This document shows, piece by piece, positions 16,980-25,232 of a DNA stretch of 64,000 bases. A program made the position numbers and the translations under genes. Below the pieces are notes generated by a model. That model worked only from the letters and a program-made list of their open reading frames with translations, did not search any database and was not told the DNA's origin. This DNA comes from Pseudoselenomonas ruminantium. Lineage in GTDB: Bacteria > Bacillota > Negativicutes > Selenomonadales > Selenomonadaceae. The stretch is taken from the NCBI RefSeq assembly GCF_900142515.1, contig NZ_FRBC01000020.1, positions 1-64,000 of the forward strand, given 5' to 3'. Numbering within the stretch: position 1 is the stretch's first letter; each line of letters opens with the position of its first letter.

Positions 16980-18473
16980 TTATTTTTTCTTTTTGCTCTT
17001 GTTGAATTCGTCGAGGATCTGGCGCTTGGCAATCTTGCCCGTGGAAGTGCGCGGCAGTTTTTCCATCAGGTGGAATTCGCGGGGAATCTTGTAGAGAGCC
17101 AGGTTGGCCTGCAGGAATTTCTTGAGTTCCCGTACATTGATATCCTTGCCGTCGTGGGTGCTGTAGAAGCAGGCTCCTGCCTGGCCGCGCAATTTGTCCT
17201 CGATGCCGATGACGGCTGCTTCGAAGATACCAGGGAACTGGTAAACAAGTTCCTCAACCTCGCGGGGATAGATATTTTCCCCCATGCTGATGATCATGTC
17301 CTTGATGCGGTCCACGATGTAGATATAGCCTTCCTCATCAGCGCGGGCCACATCGCCGGTATGGAACCAGCCGCCGCGCATGGCATCCTGGGTTACATCC
17401 GGCAGGTTCCAATAACCAAGCATGATGTTCTCACCCTTGATGATGAGCTCACCGGCTTCGCCCTGAGGTACCTCTTTGCCTTCGCCATCGATGAGTTTCC
17501 ACTGGATGCCCGGCACGATTTTGCCGCAGGAGCCTACGATGGGTTTTTCCGGTGGGTTCATGGTGACAACTGGCGACGTTTCGGACAGGCCATAGCCCTC
17601 ACAGATATCTACACCGAACTTGTTGATGAAGTCCTGCTGTATCTGCAGGGGCAGCGTCGTGCCGCCGCTGACCACGAGGCGCAGGGATTTCATGTCCTCA
17701 GTTGTGGCAAGCTTCGTCAGCAGGCTGCAGATGGAAGGCACGATATAGAGGTCGGTGACCTTCTCGTCCCGGATGACGGCGATGGTTTCTTTCGGTGTGA
17801 AAGAGTCGAGAATGACCACTTCGGCACCGCAGAAGAACGGATAGAGCACGGAGCAGGTCCAGCCAAAAGCGTGGTACATGGGCAGCACACAGAGTACATG
17901 GTGTTCGGCTTTGCAGCCCATGCCGTTATCCCGCATCTGCTCGCAGTTGGCCACGAGGTTGCGGTGGGAAAGTACCGCGCCCTTGGGATTGCCCGTGGTG
18001 CCGGAGGTGTAGATGGTTGCACAGGGCTTGTGTTCGTCGAAGTCAGCGCGCAGGACTGGCGCCTCTACAGCTTTTTTATCGGCTTTGCCCATGGTCTTGA
18101 TATCGTACTGAGTGACTTTGAGGTCGCAGCGCAGGGCGGCCAGTGCGTCCACCAGATTCAGCGGCTGGTAGGTAAGGAGTACCTGAATGCCGGAATCCTT
18201 GATGATGTAGGCGATTTCGCGATTGCTGAGCTGGAAGTTGATGGGCACGGCGATGGCACCCAAAGAAACGATTGCCATATAAGCGAGTACGAAATCCGCG
18301 CTGTTGCGGGAGAAGATACCGACACGGTCACCTTCCTTGACACCAGCAGTGTGCAGGCGGTTGCGGCAGTTGTTGACCGCCGTCTGTAATTCTTTATAGG
18401 TAAAGCGACGCTCATGGTCTACAATGGCCATAGCATCTGGTTTTCCTTGTAAAATGAGCTCATGCACAAACAT
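16980..18473 (-). CDS. AMP-forming acyl-CoA synthetase (long-chain fatty-acid--CoA ligase-like)
   Basis: A 497-residue adenylate-forming enzyme that activates a carboxylic acid with ATP and CoA. The nucleotide motif YTSGTTGNPKGA is at about 150-161. The middle motif EGYGLSETSPV and the hinge region GWFHTGDVA...IVDRIKD are intact, and the C-terminal catalytic lysine region reads PRTSTGKI. ATG 18473 has GAGG upstream. The motifs resemble medium/long-chain acyl-CoA ligases (FadD/YngI types); chain length is not readable. It stands alone. Confidence 0.9.
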   Translation of the reverse strand: MFVHELILQGKPDAMAIVDHERRFTYKELQTAVNNCRNRLHTAGVKEGDRVGIFSRNSADFVLAYMAIVSLGAIAVPINFQLSNREIAYIIKDSGIQVLLTYQPLNLVDALAALRCDLKVTQYDIKTMGKADKKAVEAPVLRADFDEHKPCATIYTSGTTGNPKGAVLSHRNLVANCEQMRDNGMGCKAEHHVLCVLPMYHAFGWTCSVLYPFFCGAEVVILDSFTPKETIAVIRDEKVTDLYIVPSICSLLTKLATTEDMKSLRLVVSGGTTLPLQIQQDFINKFGVDICEGYGLSETSPVVTMNPPEKPIVGSCGKIVPGIQWKLIDGEGKEVPQGEAGELIIKGENIMLGYWNLPDVTQDAMRGGWFHTGDVARADEEGYIYIVDRIKDMIISMGENIYPREVEELVYQFPGIFEAAVIGIEDKLRGQAGACFYSTHDGKDINVRELKKFLQANLALYKIPREFHLMEKLPRTSTGKIAKRQILDEFNKSKKKK

Positions 18474-18575
18474 GATATTACCTCTTTCTGTTTTACAAAA
18501 TTGATTATTGACTTATATAGATAAATTTTATACTAGGTCATAAAGAAAGTAAAGAGATTTATTTTTGTCCATGAA

Positions 18576-18911
18576 TTATCCGTGTTGTTTTGCTTCTAAT
18601 TTATCGATACGTTTGTAGGCAGCGATAAATTCCTGAGCAATGGTCTTGAACCCTTCGGCGCTCATAAGCTGATCCTCAGCATGCAGGATGAGCAATGATA
18701 TGTTGATTCCCTGATCTGAACCAGCTTCGCGGGCTAAAAGTTCTGTATGGGCCTTATGTCCCTCTACAAAGTTTTCATCTCCTTCGGTAATAAGTTTTTC
18801 GGCTCTTTCGTAGTTTCCGGCTTTTGCTGCCTGAATGGCTTCGATGTAACAACTGCGGGCTGCACCGACACCGGAAATGATTTTAAAAGCGATGAGTTCG
18901 AATTCTTCCAA
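18576..18911 (-). CDS. PTS lactose/cellobiose-type EIIA component
   Basis: A 111-residue all-helical PTS EIIA of the Lac family (LacF/ChbA), which passes phosphate from HPr to a IIB. The phosphorylated His is His77 in LILHAEDQLM, matching LacF His78. I prefer TTG 18911: AAAGGTGG (18927-18920) lies 8 nt upstream and MEEFELIAFKI aligns with family N-termini; GTG 18923 would overlap the ribosome site. No lactose-type IIB or IIC lies nearby. Instead it diverges from mannose-type IIB/IIC/IID genes, so its partner is uncertain. Confidence 0.85.
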   Translation of the reverse strand: MEEFELIAFKIISGVGAARSCYIEAIQAAKAGNYERAEKLITEGDENFVEGHKAHTELLAREAGSDQGINISLLILHAEDQLMSAEGFKTIAQEFIAAYKRIDKLEAKQHG

Positions 18912-18975
18912 GGGTAAATCCACCTTTCATAAAAGCATGATCTAATCAATAGATATTAGATTCTATAATGGAAAT

Positions 18976-18996
18976 TCCTGCTTTTATATAGCAGGA
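18976..18996 (-). other. Hairpin in the EIIA leader
   Basis: TCCTGC and GCAGGA form a 6-bp stem upstream of the EIIA start; it has no T-run and no assigned function. Confidence 0.3.
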
Positions 18997-19046
18997 TAAA
19001 GATAATAAATTTTGATGATATAAAAACTATTATTTATTTTTTATAA

Positions 19047-19075
19047 ATGTAAACGATATCTATGACAAATGTCAT
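19047..19075. promoter_or_regulatory. Catabolite-response (cre) site and adjacent palindrome
   Basis: ATGTAAACGATATCT (19047-19061) fits the cre consensus WTGNAANCGNWNNCW at every position, suggesting CcpA control of the divergent PTS genes. Next to it ATGACA-AA-TGTCAT (19062-19075) is a perfect 14-bp palindrome that may bind a second regulator. Confidence 0.7.
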
Positions 19076-19107
19076 GGGGATTTTTGACAAGATATGACAG
19101 ACTTCAG

Positions 19108-19136
19108 CTGACTTTAATCGGGTTTTCTCGTATAAT
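19108..19136 (+). promoter_or_regulatory. Promoter of the mannose-type PTS operon
   Basis: CTGACT (19108-19113), 17 bp, TATAAT (19131-19136). I saw no -24/-12 sigma-54 promoter of the LevR type. Confidence 0.65.
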
Positions 19137-19222
19137 TCTTATTGTCAGAAAAAAACAAAGCTTAAATATCTTGTAGTAATGGGGTTTGGTACAAGATAAT
19201 GATTCCGAAAGGGGAATGAATT

Positions 19223-19714
19223 ATGGAAATCGCATTTTGCCGTATTGATGACCGTCTGATCCATGGTCAGGTCGCTACTGTTTGGACGAAGGTAACGGGC
19301 TGCAACCGTATCATGTGCTGCAGTGATGAAGTCGCGCAGGACACGATGAGAAAGAAGCTCCTGCTGCAGGTTGCTCCTCCGGGAATCAAAGCTTACGTCG
19401 TGCCTGTGGAGAAGGCCTGCGAAGCTTATAAGAACCCGAAGTATGATGCGTTCAAGACGTTGTTCCTGTTCACGAAGCCGGCCGATGTGGTCCGTGCGGT
19501 GAAGGGTGGCATCCCGTTCAAGTCCGTAAACCTGGGTGGTATGACGTACAAAGACGGCGATACGCTGATTTCCAGTGCGGTTGCGGTCAACCCGGATGAT
19601 GTCAAAGCCCTGCTCGAACTGCAGGAAATGGGCATCGAAGTGGAAATCCGCAAACTGGCCAGCGAGCCGAAAGGGGATTTGATGTCGGCTCTGAAGGCTA
19701 AAGGTTTGGCTTGA
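19223..19714 (+). CDS. PTS mannose/fructose/sorbose-family EIIB
   Basis: A 163-residue cytoplasmic EIIB of the mannose superfamily (4.A.6), accepting phosphate on a His and giving it to the sugar. The phosphorylation loop RIDDRLIHGQV has the active His at residue 14. The length equals a free-standing IIB domain. GAAAGGGGA precedes ATG. It is followed by IIC (42 bp) and IID (15 bp). No mannose-type IIA lies in the window; that component is probably encoded elsewhere or fused to another IIB. The sugar is not readable from sequence. Confidence 0.93.
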   Translation: MEIAFCRIDDRLIHGQVATVWTKVTGCNRIMCCSDEVAQDTMRKKLLLQVAPPGIKAYVVPVEKACEAYKNPKYDAFKTLFLFTKPADVVRAVKGGIPFKSVNLGGMTYKDGDTLISSAVAVNPDDVKALLELQEMGIEVEIRKLASEPKGDLMSALKAKGLA

Positions 19715-19756
19715 TTTTTTAGGGAATCATAGAATACTTTAGGGGGAAATATTATT

Positions 19757-20554
19757 ATGACGAGTGTACAATTTATTTTGCTCATCGTTGTGGCCGCCAT
19801 TGCTGGTATGGGAAGTGTGCTCGATGAAGCGCAGTTCCATCGTCCGCTGGTTGCCTGCACGTTAGTTGGTCTTGTCCTCGGTGATATGACGACTGGTATT
19901 ATCTTAGGTGGTACGCTGGAAATGCTGGCTCTGGGCTGGATGAACGTCGGTGCAGCCATGGCACCGGATGCGGCTCTGGCTTCTGTCGTTTCGGCAATCC
20001 TCGTAATCGTCGGCCACCAGTCCATCGGTGCTGGTATCGCTTTGGCCGTACCTCTTGCCGCTGCTGGCCAGGTGCTCACGATCTTCGTGCGTACGATTAC
20101 GGTATTCTTCCAGCATTTAGCCGATAAATTCGCGCTCGAAGGCAACGCTTTCGGCATTGAGATGTGCCATATCGGCGGTCTGCTGCTGCAGGGCATCCGC
20201 GTAGCCGTTCCGGCTGCTATCGTCGCCGCTGTTGCTGGTACGGACACGGTCAACTCCATGCTGGCTTCCATTCCGGAAGTAATCACCCGCGGCCTGCAGG
20301 TTTCCGGTGGTTTCATCGTCGTTGTCGGTTATGCGATGGTCATCAACATGATGAACGCCAAATCTCTGATGCCGTATTTCTTCCTGGGCTTCCTGATTGC
20401 CGTATTCACGAACGTCAACCTGATCGGTTTCGGTGCTATCGGCCTCATCGCTGCTTACTTCCACATCCGTGGCCTGCAGCGTGAACTGAACGGTGCTGGC
20501 GCTGGCGGCTCTTCCGATCCGCTGGATGCAATCGACGATTCCGATCTGATGTAA
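19757..20554 (+). CDS. PTS mannose-family EIIC (membrane channel)
   Basis: 265 residues, strongly hydrophobic with several membrane helices. Family signatures are LDEAQFHRPLVACTLVGLVL near residue 24 and GGTLEMLALGWMNVGAAMAP, which fit the EIIC-Man (ManY/SorA) domain. With EIID it forms the sugar-translocating channel. The gene lies between IIB and IID in the standard order, with AGGGGGAA before ATG 19757. The start is supported by MTSVQFILLIVVAA, a normal EIIC N-terminus. Confidence 0.93.
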   Translation: MTSVQFILLIVVAAIAGMGSVLDEAQFHRPLVACTLVGLVLGDMTTGIILGGTLEMLALGWMNVGAAMAPDAALASVVSAILVIVGHQSIGAGIALAVPLAAAGQVLTIFVRTITVFFQHLADKFALEGNAFGIEMCHIGGLLLQGIRVAVPAAIVAAVAGTDTVNSMLASIPEVITRGLQVSGGFIVVVGYAMVINMMNAKSLMPYFFLGFLIAVFTNVNLIGFGAIGLIAAYFHIRGLQRELNGAGAGGSSDPLDAIDDSDLM

Positions 20555-20569
20555 TAGGAGGCACGACTC

Positions 20570-21394
20570 ATGGAAAAACAGCTCACAAAAGGCGATCTCG
20601 TATCGATTTTCATTCGTTCCAACTTCCTGCTCGGCTCCTTCAACTTCGAGCGTATGCAGGCTATCGGCTTCTGCGTGTCCCTGATTCCGGCACTCAAGAA
20701 GCTCTATAAAGATGATCCCGAAGAATACAAGCGTTCCCTGAAACGCCATCTGGAATTCTTCAACACCCAGCCGTTCCTGGCAACCCCGATCATGGGTATC
20801 ATTGCCGCTATGGAAGAGAAAAAAGCCAACGGCGCCGATATCGGTGAGGACACCCTTTCCGGCGTCAAAGTAGGTCTGATTGGCCCTCTGGCTGGTGTGG
20901 GCGACCCGATTTTCTGGGGCACGCTGCGTCCGGTGCTGGCAGCTCTCGGTGCTGGTGTGGCTCTCACGGGCAGCATCGTCGGCCCGCTGATCTTCTTCAT
21001 CGCCTTCAACGTGATTCGCCTGCTGACCAACTGGTACGGCGTAATGTACGGCTATGATAAAGGTACGGAACTCGTCAACGAAGTAGGCGGCAACCGCATG
21101 CGCTACCTCACCGAAGGTTCCTCCGTACTCGGTCTTCTCGTCATGGGCGCCCTCGTGGCCAAATGGACGACCGTCAATATGCCCTTGGTACTGTCCTCTT
21201 ACACGAACAGCCAGGGCGAACAGGTGGTCACCACGGTTCAGAGCCTCTTGGACAGCCTGATGCCTGGCATCGTGCCGCTGCTCATGACATTCGCTTGCAT
21301 GTATCTGTTGAAAAAGGGTGTTAATCCTCTGGTTATCATCCTGGGGCTCTTCGCCCTTGGCATTGCCGGCTACGCTGTTGGTCTTTTCGCCTAA
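20570..21394 (+). CDS. PTS mannose-family EIID
   Basis: 274 residues matching EIID-Man (ManZ): an N-terminal amphipathic region with the signature RSNFLLGSFNFERMQAIGF (about 14-32), GPLAGVGDPIFWGT (about 106-119) and several C-terminal membrane helices. It partners EIIC in the membrane. AGGAGG lies 9 nt upstream of the ATG. It is the last gene of the operon and is followed by a strong terminator. Confidence 0.94.
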   Translation: MEKQLTKGDLVSIFIRSNFLLGSFNFERMQAIGFCVSLIPALKKLYKDDPEEYKRSLKRHLEFFNTQPFLATPIMGIIAAMEEKKANGADIGEDTLSGVKVGLIGPLAGVGDPIFWGTLRPVLAALGAGVALTGSIVGPLIFFIAFNVIRLLTNWYGVMYGYDKGTELVNEVGGNRMRYLTEGSSVLGLLVMGALVAKWTTVNMPLVLSSYTNSQGEQVVTTVQSLLDSLMPGIVPLLMTFACMYLLKKGVNPLVIILGLFALGIAGYAVGLFA

Positions 21395-21446
21395 GATAAG
21401 TCCAGTAGTAGTCTACATACACATTCCATTATATATTCATTCCCAA

Positions 21447-21477
21447 AAAAGCTCCGCGATTTTTCGCGGAGCTTTTA
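21447..21477 (+). terminator. Terminator of the PTS operon
   Basis: A perfect 13-bp stem (21447-21459 with 21464-21476) and TTTT loop, 52 bp past the EIID stop. Confidence 0.88.
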
Positions 21478-21501
21478 GGTATATATAATATAGAAAGGAG
21501 G

Positions 21502-21777
21502 TCAAATCCACATATGCCGCAGGCACAGGGCGATGAAGCAGACGACAGACACGCCGAAGGTGAAGTATTCCACGCATTTCACGGGATAGGCATAGTGCAG
21601 GGGGATATCCATGACCCGCGGCACGTTGCTGGCCAGAAGGGATGAGGCTATGGAAACATAGAGCAGCACGTTGATGATGGGCATGGACAGATGGGCAGAG
21701 AAAGCCCGAATCAATAGGTAAAGGGCGAAGGCAATGAAGAAATAGGCAATCTTGTCTCCGTGCAGTTTCATGTTCAT
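21502..21777 (-). CDS. Small integral membrane protein, unknown
   Basis: 91 residues with about three hydrophobic segments (about 11-27, 33-48, 68-86). AAGGAAG is 7 nt upstream of ATG 21777. I recognise no family. It is divergent from the symporter gene at 22030 and converges on the PTS terminator. Confidence 0.6.
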   Translation of the reverse strand: MNMKLHGDKIAYFFIAFALYLLIRAFSAHLSMPIINVLLYVSIASSLLASNVPRVMDIPLHYAYPVKCVEYFTFGVSVVCFIALCLRHMWI

Positions 21778-21856
21778 AGCATCACTTCCTTGTCAGCAGA
21801 TTCGATAATAGATTTCGGATAATTATTTATATTCATTCATTCGCTTTATCGGGCGG

Positions 21857-21883
21857 AAAATCCTGCTGTTGGGCAGGATTTTT
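21857..21883 (+). terminator. Terminator-like hairpin in a divergent intergenic region
   Basis: AAAATCCTGC (21857-21866), 6-nt loop, GCAGGATTTTT (21873-21883). No known gene ends here, so it may end a short transcript or act in a leader. Confidence 0.55.
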
Positions 21884-21927
21884 GTGTGGAAGCAACGAAA
21901 AATATGCAGGGAAATGTTCTATAAAAG

Positions 21928-21972
21928 TTACATTTTACTCTTGAAAAAAGTTAAAAATATGTTAAAATGTAA
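21928..21972 (+). promoter_or_regulatory. Promoter of the symporter gene with a 10-bp inverted repeat
   Basis: TTGAAA (21941-21946), 16 bp, TAAAAT (21963-21968). Perfect arms TTACATTTTA (21928-21937) and TAAAATGTAA (21963-21972) bracket the -35 and cover the -10. Confidence 0.65.
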
Positions 21973-22029
21973 AACATATTAATTTACTAGGTTTTATTGA
22001 TTATTCAGCAAGAGAAAGAAGGAATCATT

Positions 22030-23334
22030 ATGGCAGACGAAAACAAGACCGTGGCCAAGGCCCGGGAAGAGGCCTTGCGGGCTCATAATCCCAAGGCCAG
22101 TCGCAAGCAGCTGGTGCTGTGGTTCAGTGCGCTGATCATCGGCGGCTTTTTGGGCTTTTTAGGCATTGCGCCGCTCAATGAATTGTTCAACTTTATCGCC
22201 ACGGTATTCACGCGGCTGTTCCAGTTCATTGCAGTGCCGACGATTGCGCTGGCGGTCATCACGACGCTGGCCGCACTGGGAGGCCAGAAGGAAACAGGGC
22301 GCATCTTTGCCCATGCGGTAAGTTACACGTTCTTGACGACGTTGGCTGCTGCTGCTGTGGGGCTGGGACTTTATATCCTGATTTCGCCGGGCAACCTGCC
22401 GGCAGAAATCGTGGGAGCAGGTGCAGCCAACGTGCCCTTGGATAAAGTGGGCAAGCTGACCTATTATGACCATATCCTCTCGGTCATCCCGAACAATGTC
22501 CTGCAGCCGTTCCTGGCGGGCAACGTGCTCTCGGTGATGCTGATTGCCGCCTCCGTTGGTTTGGGGCTGGCCTTTATGCCGAAAACAGAAAACCGCGAGG
22601 TGCTCCTGAAAGGTCTGCATGGCTTGCAGGAACTGCTGTTTACGCTGATCCGGGCAATTCTCTGGGCACTGCCGGTGGGCATCCTGGCTTTTGCTGGCCA
22701 GCTGTCGGCGCAGATCGAAGCGGGTGTGATTGTGGGGGCACTCAGCCAGTATGTGGCGGTGGTCATGGGCGGCAATCTGCTGCAGATGTTCGTCGTTCTG
22801 CCGCTGTTTTTGCTTCTGCGTGGACTGAATCCGCTGGATGTGTTCCGCAAGATGTCTCCGGCCATTGCGGTGGCACTGTTTACCAAGAGTTCTGCTGGTA
22901 CGCTGCCGGTGACGCTGGCTTCTGCTGAGAACAATCTCAAGGTCAATCCCAAGGTTTCCCGTTTTGTGCTGCCCATCTGCACGACCATCAATATGAATGG
23001 CTGCGCGGCGTTTATCCTCGTGACTTCGTTGTTTGTGATGCAGAATGCTGGTTTTGAGCTCACGTTAGGTACCATGATTGCCTGGGTGTTTATCGCGGTG
23101 CTGGCGGCTATCGGCAATGCGGGCGTACCGATGGGCTGCTATTTCCTGACGCTTTCGCTCATGAGCTCCATGGGCGCACCTATCGGCTTGATGGGAGTTA
23201 TCTTGCCAATCTACACCATTATTGATATGATAGAGACAGCAGAAAATGTCTGGTCCGATGCCAGCGTTTGCGCCATGACAAATCATGATTTGGCTGGTGA
23301 GCTGGAGGAGGCAAGTCCGGTAATCCAGTCCTGA
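22030..23334 (+). CDS. Dicarboxylate/amino acid:cation symporter (DAACS family)
   Basis: A 434-residue secondary transporter of the glutamate/aspartate/C4-dicarboxylate family, importing substrate with Na+ or H+. Family motifs are the re-entrant loop KSSAGTLPVTLASAE (about 288-302) and the helix-7 motif INMNGCA (about 319-325, normally NMDGTA), with many membrane helices. The Asp-to-Asn change in that motif alters the canonical cation site, and substrate preference is uncertain. ATG 22030 is chosen because AGAAGGA is 7 nt upstream; the frame opens earlier without a ribosome site. It ends 14 bp before apbE. Confidence 0.9.
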   Translation: MADENKTVAKAREEALRAHNPKASRKQLVLWFSALIIGGFLGFLGIAPLNELFNFIATVFTRLFQFIAVPTIALAVITTLAALGGQKETGRIFAHAVSYTFLTTLAAAAVGLGLYILISPGNLPAEIVGAGAANVPLDKVGKLTYYDHILSVIPNNVLQPFLAGNVLSVMLIAASVGLGLAFMPKTENREVLLKGLHGLQELLFTLIRAILWALPVGILAFAGQLSAQIEAGVIVGALSQYVAVVMGGNLLQMFVVLPLFLLLRGLNPLDVFRKMSPAIAVALFTKSSAGTLPVTLASAENNLKVNPKVSRFVLPICTTINMNGCAAFILVTSLFVMQNAGFELTLGTMIAWVFIAVLAAIGNAGVPMGCYFLTLSLMSSMGAPIGLMGVILPIYTIIDMIETAENVWSDASVCAMTNHDLAGELEEASPVIQS

Positions 23335-23348
23335 AGGAGTGGAGCGGA

Positions 23349-24413
23349 ATGCCCGTCAAAAAAATAGTTGTTTGCATGCTGCTCCTCGTGCTGTGCCTTT
23401 GCGCCGGCTGCGGGGAGCAGTCTGACGTAAAAAAGAGTGATATCGTCCTCGATACGGCGGTGACACTCACGGCCCGTGGCGAGGATGCCCAAGCCGCCAT
23501 CGATGAGAGCATGGCCAGGCTCAGGAATATCGACAATATGGTCAATCCCAATGTGCCGGCCAGCGATGTGAATAAGCTGGCCCAAAATGCCGGCACGGGC
23601 AAATGGGTGGCTCTGCAGCCGGAGACCTTCAAGATGCTGGTTGTGGCGCAGGATTATGCCCGTAAGACTAATGGTGCCTTTGATGTGACCACGAAACCTT
23701 TGGTGGATCTATGGGGCATCGGCACCGACCATGCCAAAGTGCCAACGCCAGCGGAGCTTTCCGAGGCGCAGAAAAAGGTAGGCTGGCAGAAGCTGGAACT
23801 GGACGAGGGGACGCAGAGTGCCCGTCTGCTCCAGAAGGGCATGGGCGTGGATTTGGGCGGTGTTGCCAAGGGCTTTGCCGTGGACGAGGTACGCAAGATA
23901 TATGCCCGCTATGGTATCAAGGACGGCCTGATCAACTTGGGCGCCAGCTCCATGTATGCGCTGGGCGTGAACCAGGAGGGGACAGCCTGGCGCATCGGCT
24001 TGCGCCATCCCCGCAAGGAGGATGCACAGGAGAAGATGGCCATCCTGCCCTTGACGAATGAAGCGTTATCCACGTCGGGCGATTATGAGCGCTTCTTTGA
24101 GGCGGGGGGCATTCGCTATCATCATATCATTGATCCGCGCACCGGCTGGCCTGCTAAGAGCGGAGCCATGAGTGTGACCATCGTAGCAGCCGATACCGTG
24201 GAAGATGGCGGCATGCTCACAGATATCCTGACGACGGCGGTATTTGTGCTGGGACCGGAGCAAGGGGCACGCTTTCTGCGCGGGCAGGATGGCATTGAAG
24301 GGGCTGTCACGGATGGCCGCTATCAGCTTTGGACGACTGGTGATTTAGCGAAGGAACTTGTGGACGTATCGCCTGATTTTCATTTTTGGCAGGAGAGTGG
24401 AGAAGGATTATGA
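23349..24413 (+). CDS. apbE: FAD:protein FMN transferase (lipoprotein)
   Basis: ApbE attaches FMN through a phosphodiester bond to Thr/Ser of flavoproteins such as RnfG/RnfD, NqrB/C and FMN-binding reductases. A lipoprotein signal with CAGC at residues 18-21 places it at the outer face of the inner membrane. The core motif MGVDLGGVAKGFAVD (about 165-180) and the metal-binding C-terminal region (DGGMLTDILTTAVFVLG) are intact. 354 aa. Its last codons overlap the start of larE (ATGA). Its flavoprotein target is not in the window. Confidence 0.95.
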   Translation: MPVKKIVVCMLLLVLCLCAGCGEQSDVKKSDIVLDTAVTLTARGEDAQAAIDESMARLRNIDNMVNPNVPASDVNKLAQNAGTGKWVALQPETFKMLVVAQDYARKTNGAFDVTTKPLVDLWGIGTDHAKVPTPAELSEAQKKVGWQKLELDEGTQSARLLQKGMGVDLGGVAKGFAVDEVRKIYARYGIKDGLINLGASSMYALGVNQEGTAWRIGLRHPRKEDAQEKMAILPLTNEALSTSGDYERFFEAGGIRYHHIIDPRTGWPAKSGAMSVTIVAADTVEDGGMLTDILTTAVFVLGPEQGARFLRGQDGIEGAVTDGRYQLWTTGDLAKELVDVSPDFHFWQESGEGL

Positions 24414-25231
24414 TGGATGGAATGTTACAGCGCAAGACGGAAAAGCTCAAGGCTCTGCTCACATCCTATGGACAGGTGGCAGTGGCTTTTTCCGGGGGAG
24501 TGGACTCCACGCTGCTCCTGAAGGTGGCGCGGGATGTGCTGGGAAAAGAGCGGGTGCTGGCCATAACGGCGGAAAGTGATTTCGTGCCGGTCAGTGATGT
24601 GCGTGAAGCGCAGGACTTCTGCCAGCAGGAAGGGGTACAGCATCAGCTGGCCGTGTTGGAGCCGCTGCGTCATTATGATGTGCGCAGGAATCCCGCTGAC
24701 CGTTGCTACTTCTGCAAGCGGCTGGTTTTTGGCAGGTTGCGGGAAATCGCCGGTGCCGCAGGTATCGTGCATCTGTTGGATGGTTCCAACGTGGATGATC
24801 AGGGAGATTACCGCCCCGGCGCCAAGGCCGTTAAGGAGCTGGGGGTCCTGAGCCCTTTGCTGGAAGCGGGCTTCACCAAAGCTGACGTCCGCGCCCTGTC
24901 GGCAGCTTTGGGACTGAAGACCGCGCAAAAGCCCTCGGCGGCCTGTCTGGCTTCCCGCATTCCCTATGGAGAGGAAATCACGCCGGCCAAGCTGAAACGC
25001 GTGGAGGAGGCGGAAAATTTCCTTCATGAGGTAGGCTTCCTGCAGGTGCGGGTGCGCAGTCATGCGGATTTGGCACGAATCGAATTGCCCAAGACGGATA
25101 TCGCCGCCTTTATGGACGGTCATTACGAGCAGGTTGTCCCAAAACTCAGGGCCCTGGGTTTTGCCTATGTGACGTTGGATTTGGAAGGCTATCGTACAGG
25201 CAGCCTCAATGAAGCTTTGAAAGGAAAATGA
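24410..25231 (+). CDS. larE: ATP-dependent sacrificial sulfur transferase LarE
   Basis: PP-loop enzyme that donates sulfur for the nickel-pincer cofactor (lactate racemase and relatives). The PP-loop is SGGVDSTLLLK (about 30-40), and the sulfur-donating Cys is probably within NPADRCYFCKRLVF, a typical LarE stretch. Start ATG 24410 overlaps the apbE stop; ATG 24413 is equally possible, with GGAGAAGG at 24399-24406 for both. larB, larC and larA are not nearby, so the cofactor pathway must be completed elsewhere. 273 residues. Confidence 0.92.
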   Translation: MMDGMLQRKTEKLKALLTSYGQVAVAFSGGVDSTLLLKVARDVLGKERVLAITAESDFVPVSDVREAQDFCQQEGVQHQLAVLEPLRHYDVRRNPADRCYFCKRLVFGRLREIAGAAGIVHLLDGSNVDDQGDYRPGAKAVKELGVLSPLLEAGFTKADVRALSAALGLKTAQKPSAACLASRIPYGEEITPAKLKRVEEAENFLHEVGFLQVRVRSHADLARIELPKTDIAAFMDGHYEQVVPKLRALGFAYVTLDLEGYRTGSLNEALKGK

Positions 25232-25232
25232 T

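Noticed and set aside
16905-18389. Long forward open frame opposite the acyl-CoA ligase
   Set aside because: Fully antisense to a gene with all family motifs; no ribosome site or domain.
19081-19222. Sigma-54 (LevR-type) promoter for the mannose PTS operon
   Set aside because: No TGGCAC-N5-TTGCW element could be seen, while a -35/-10 promoter is present.
21485-21645. Good ribosome site (AAAGGAGG) and ATG for a 43-codon forward peptide
   Set aside because: It is fully antisense to the small membrane protein; the site is the complement of that gene's end, and the peptide has no features.
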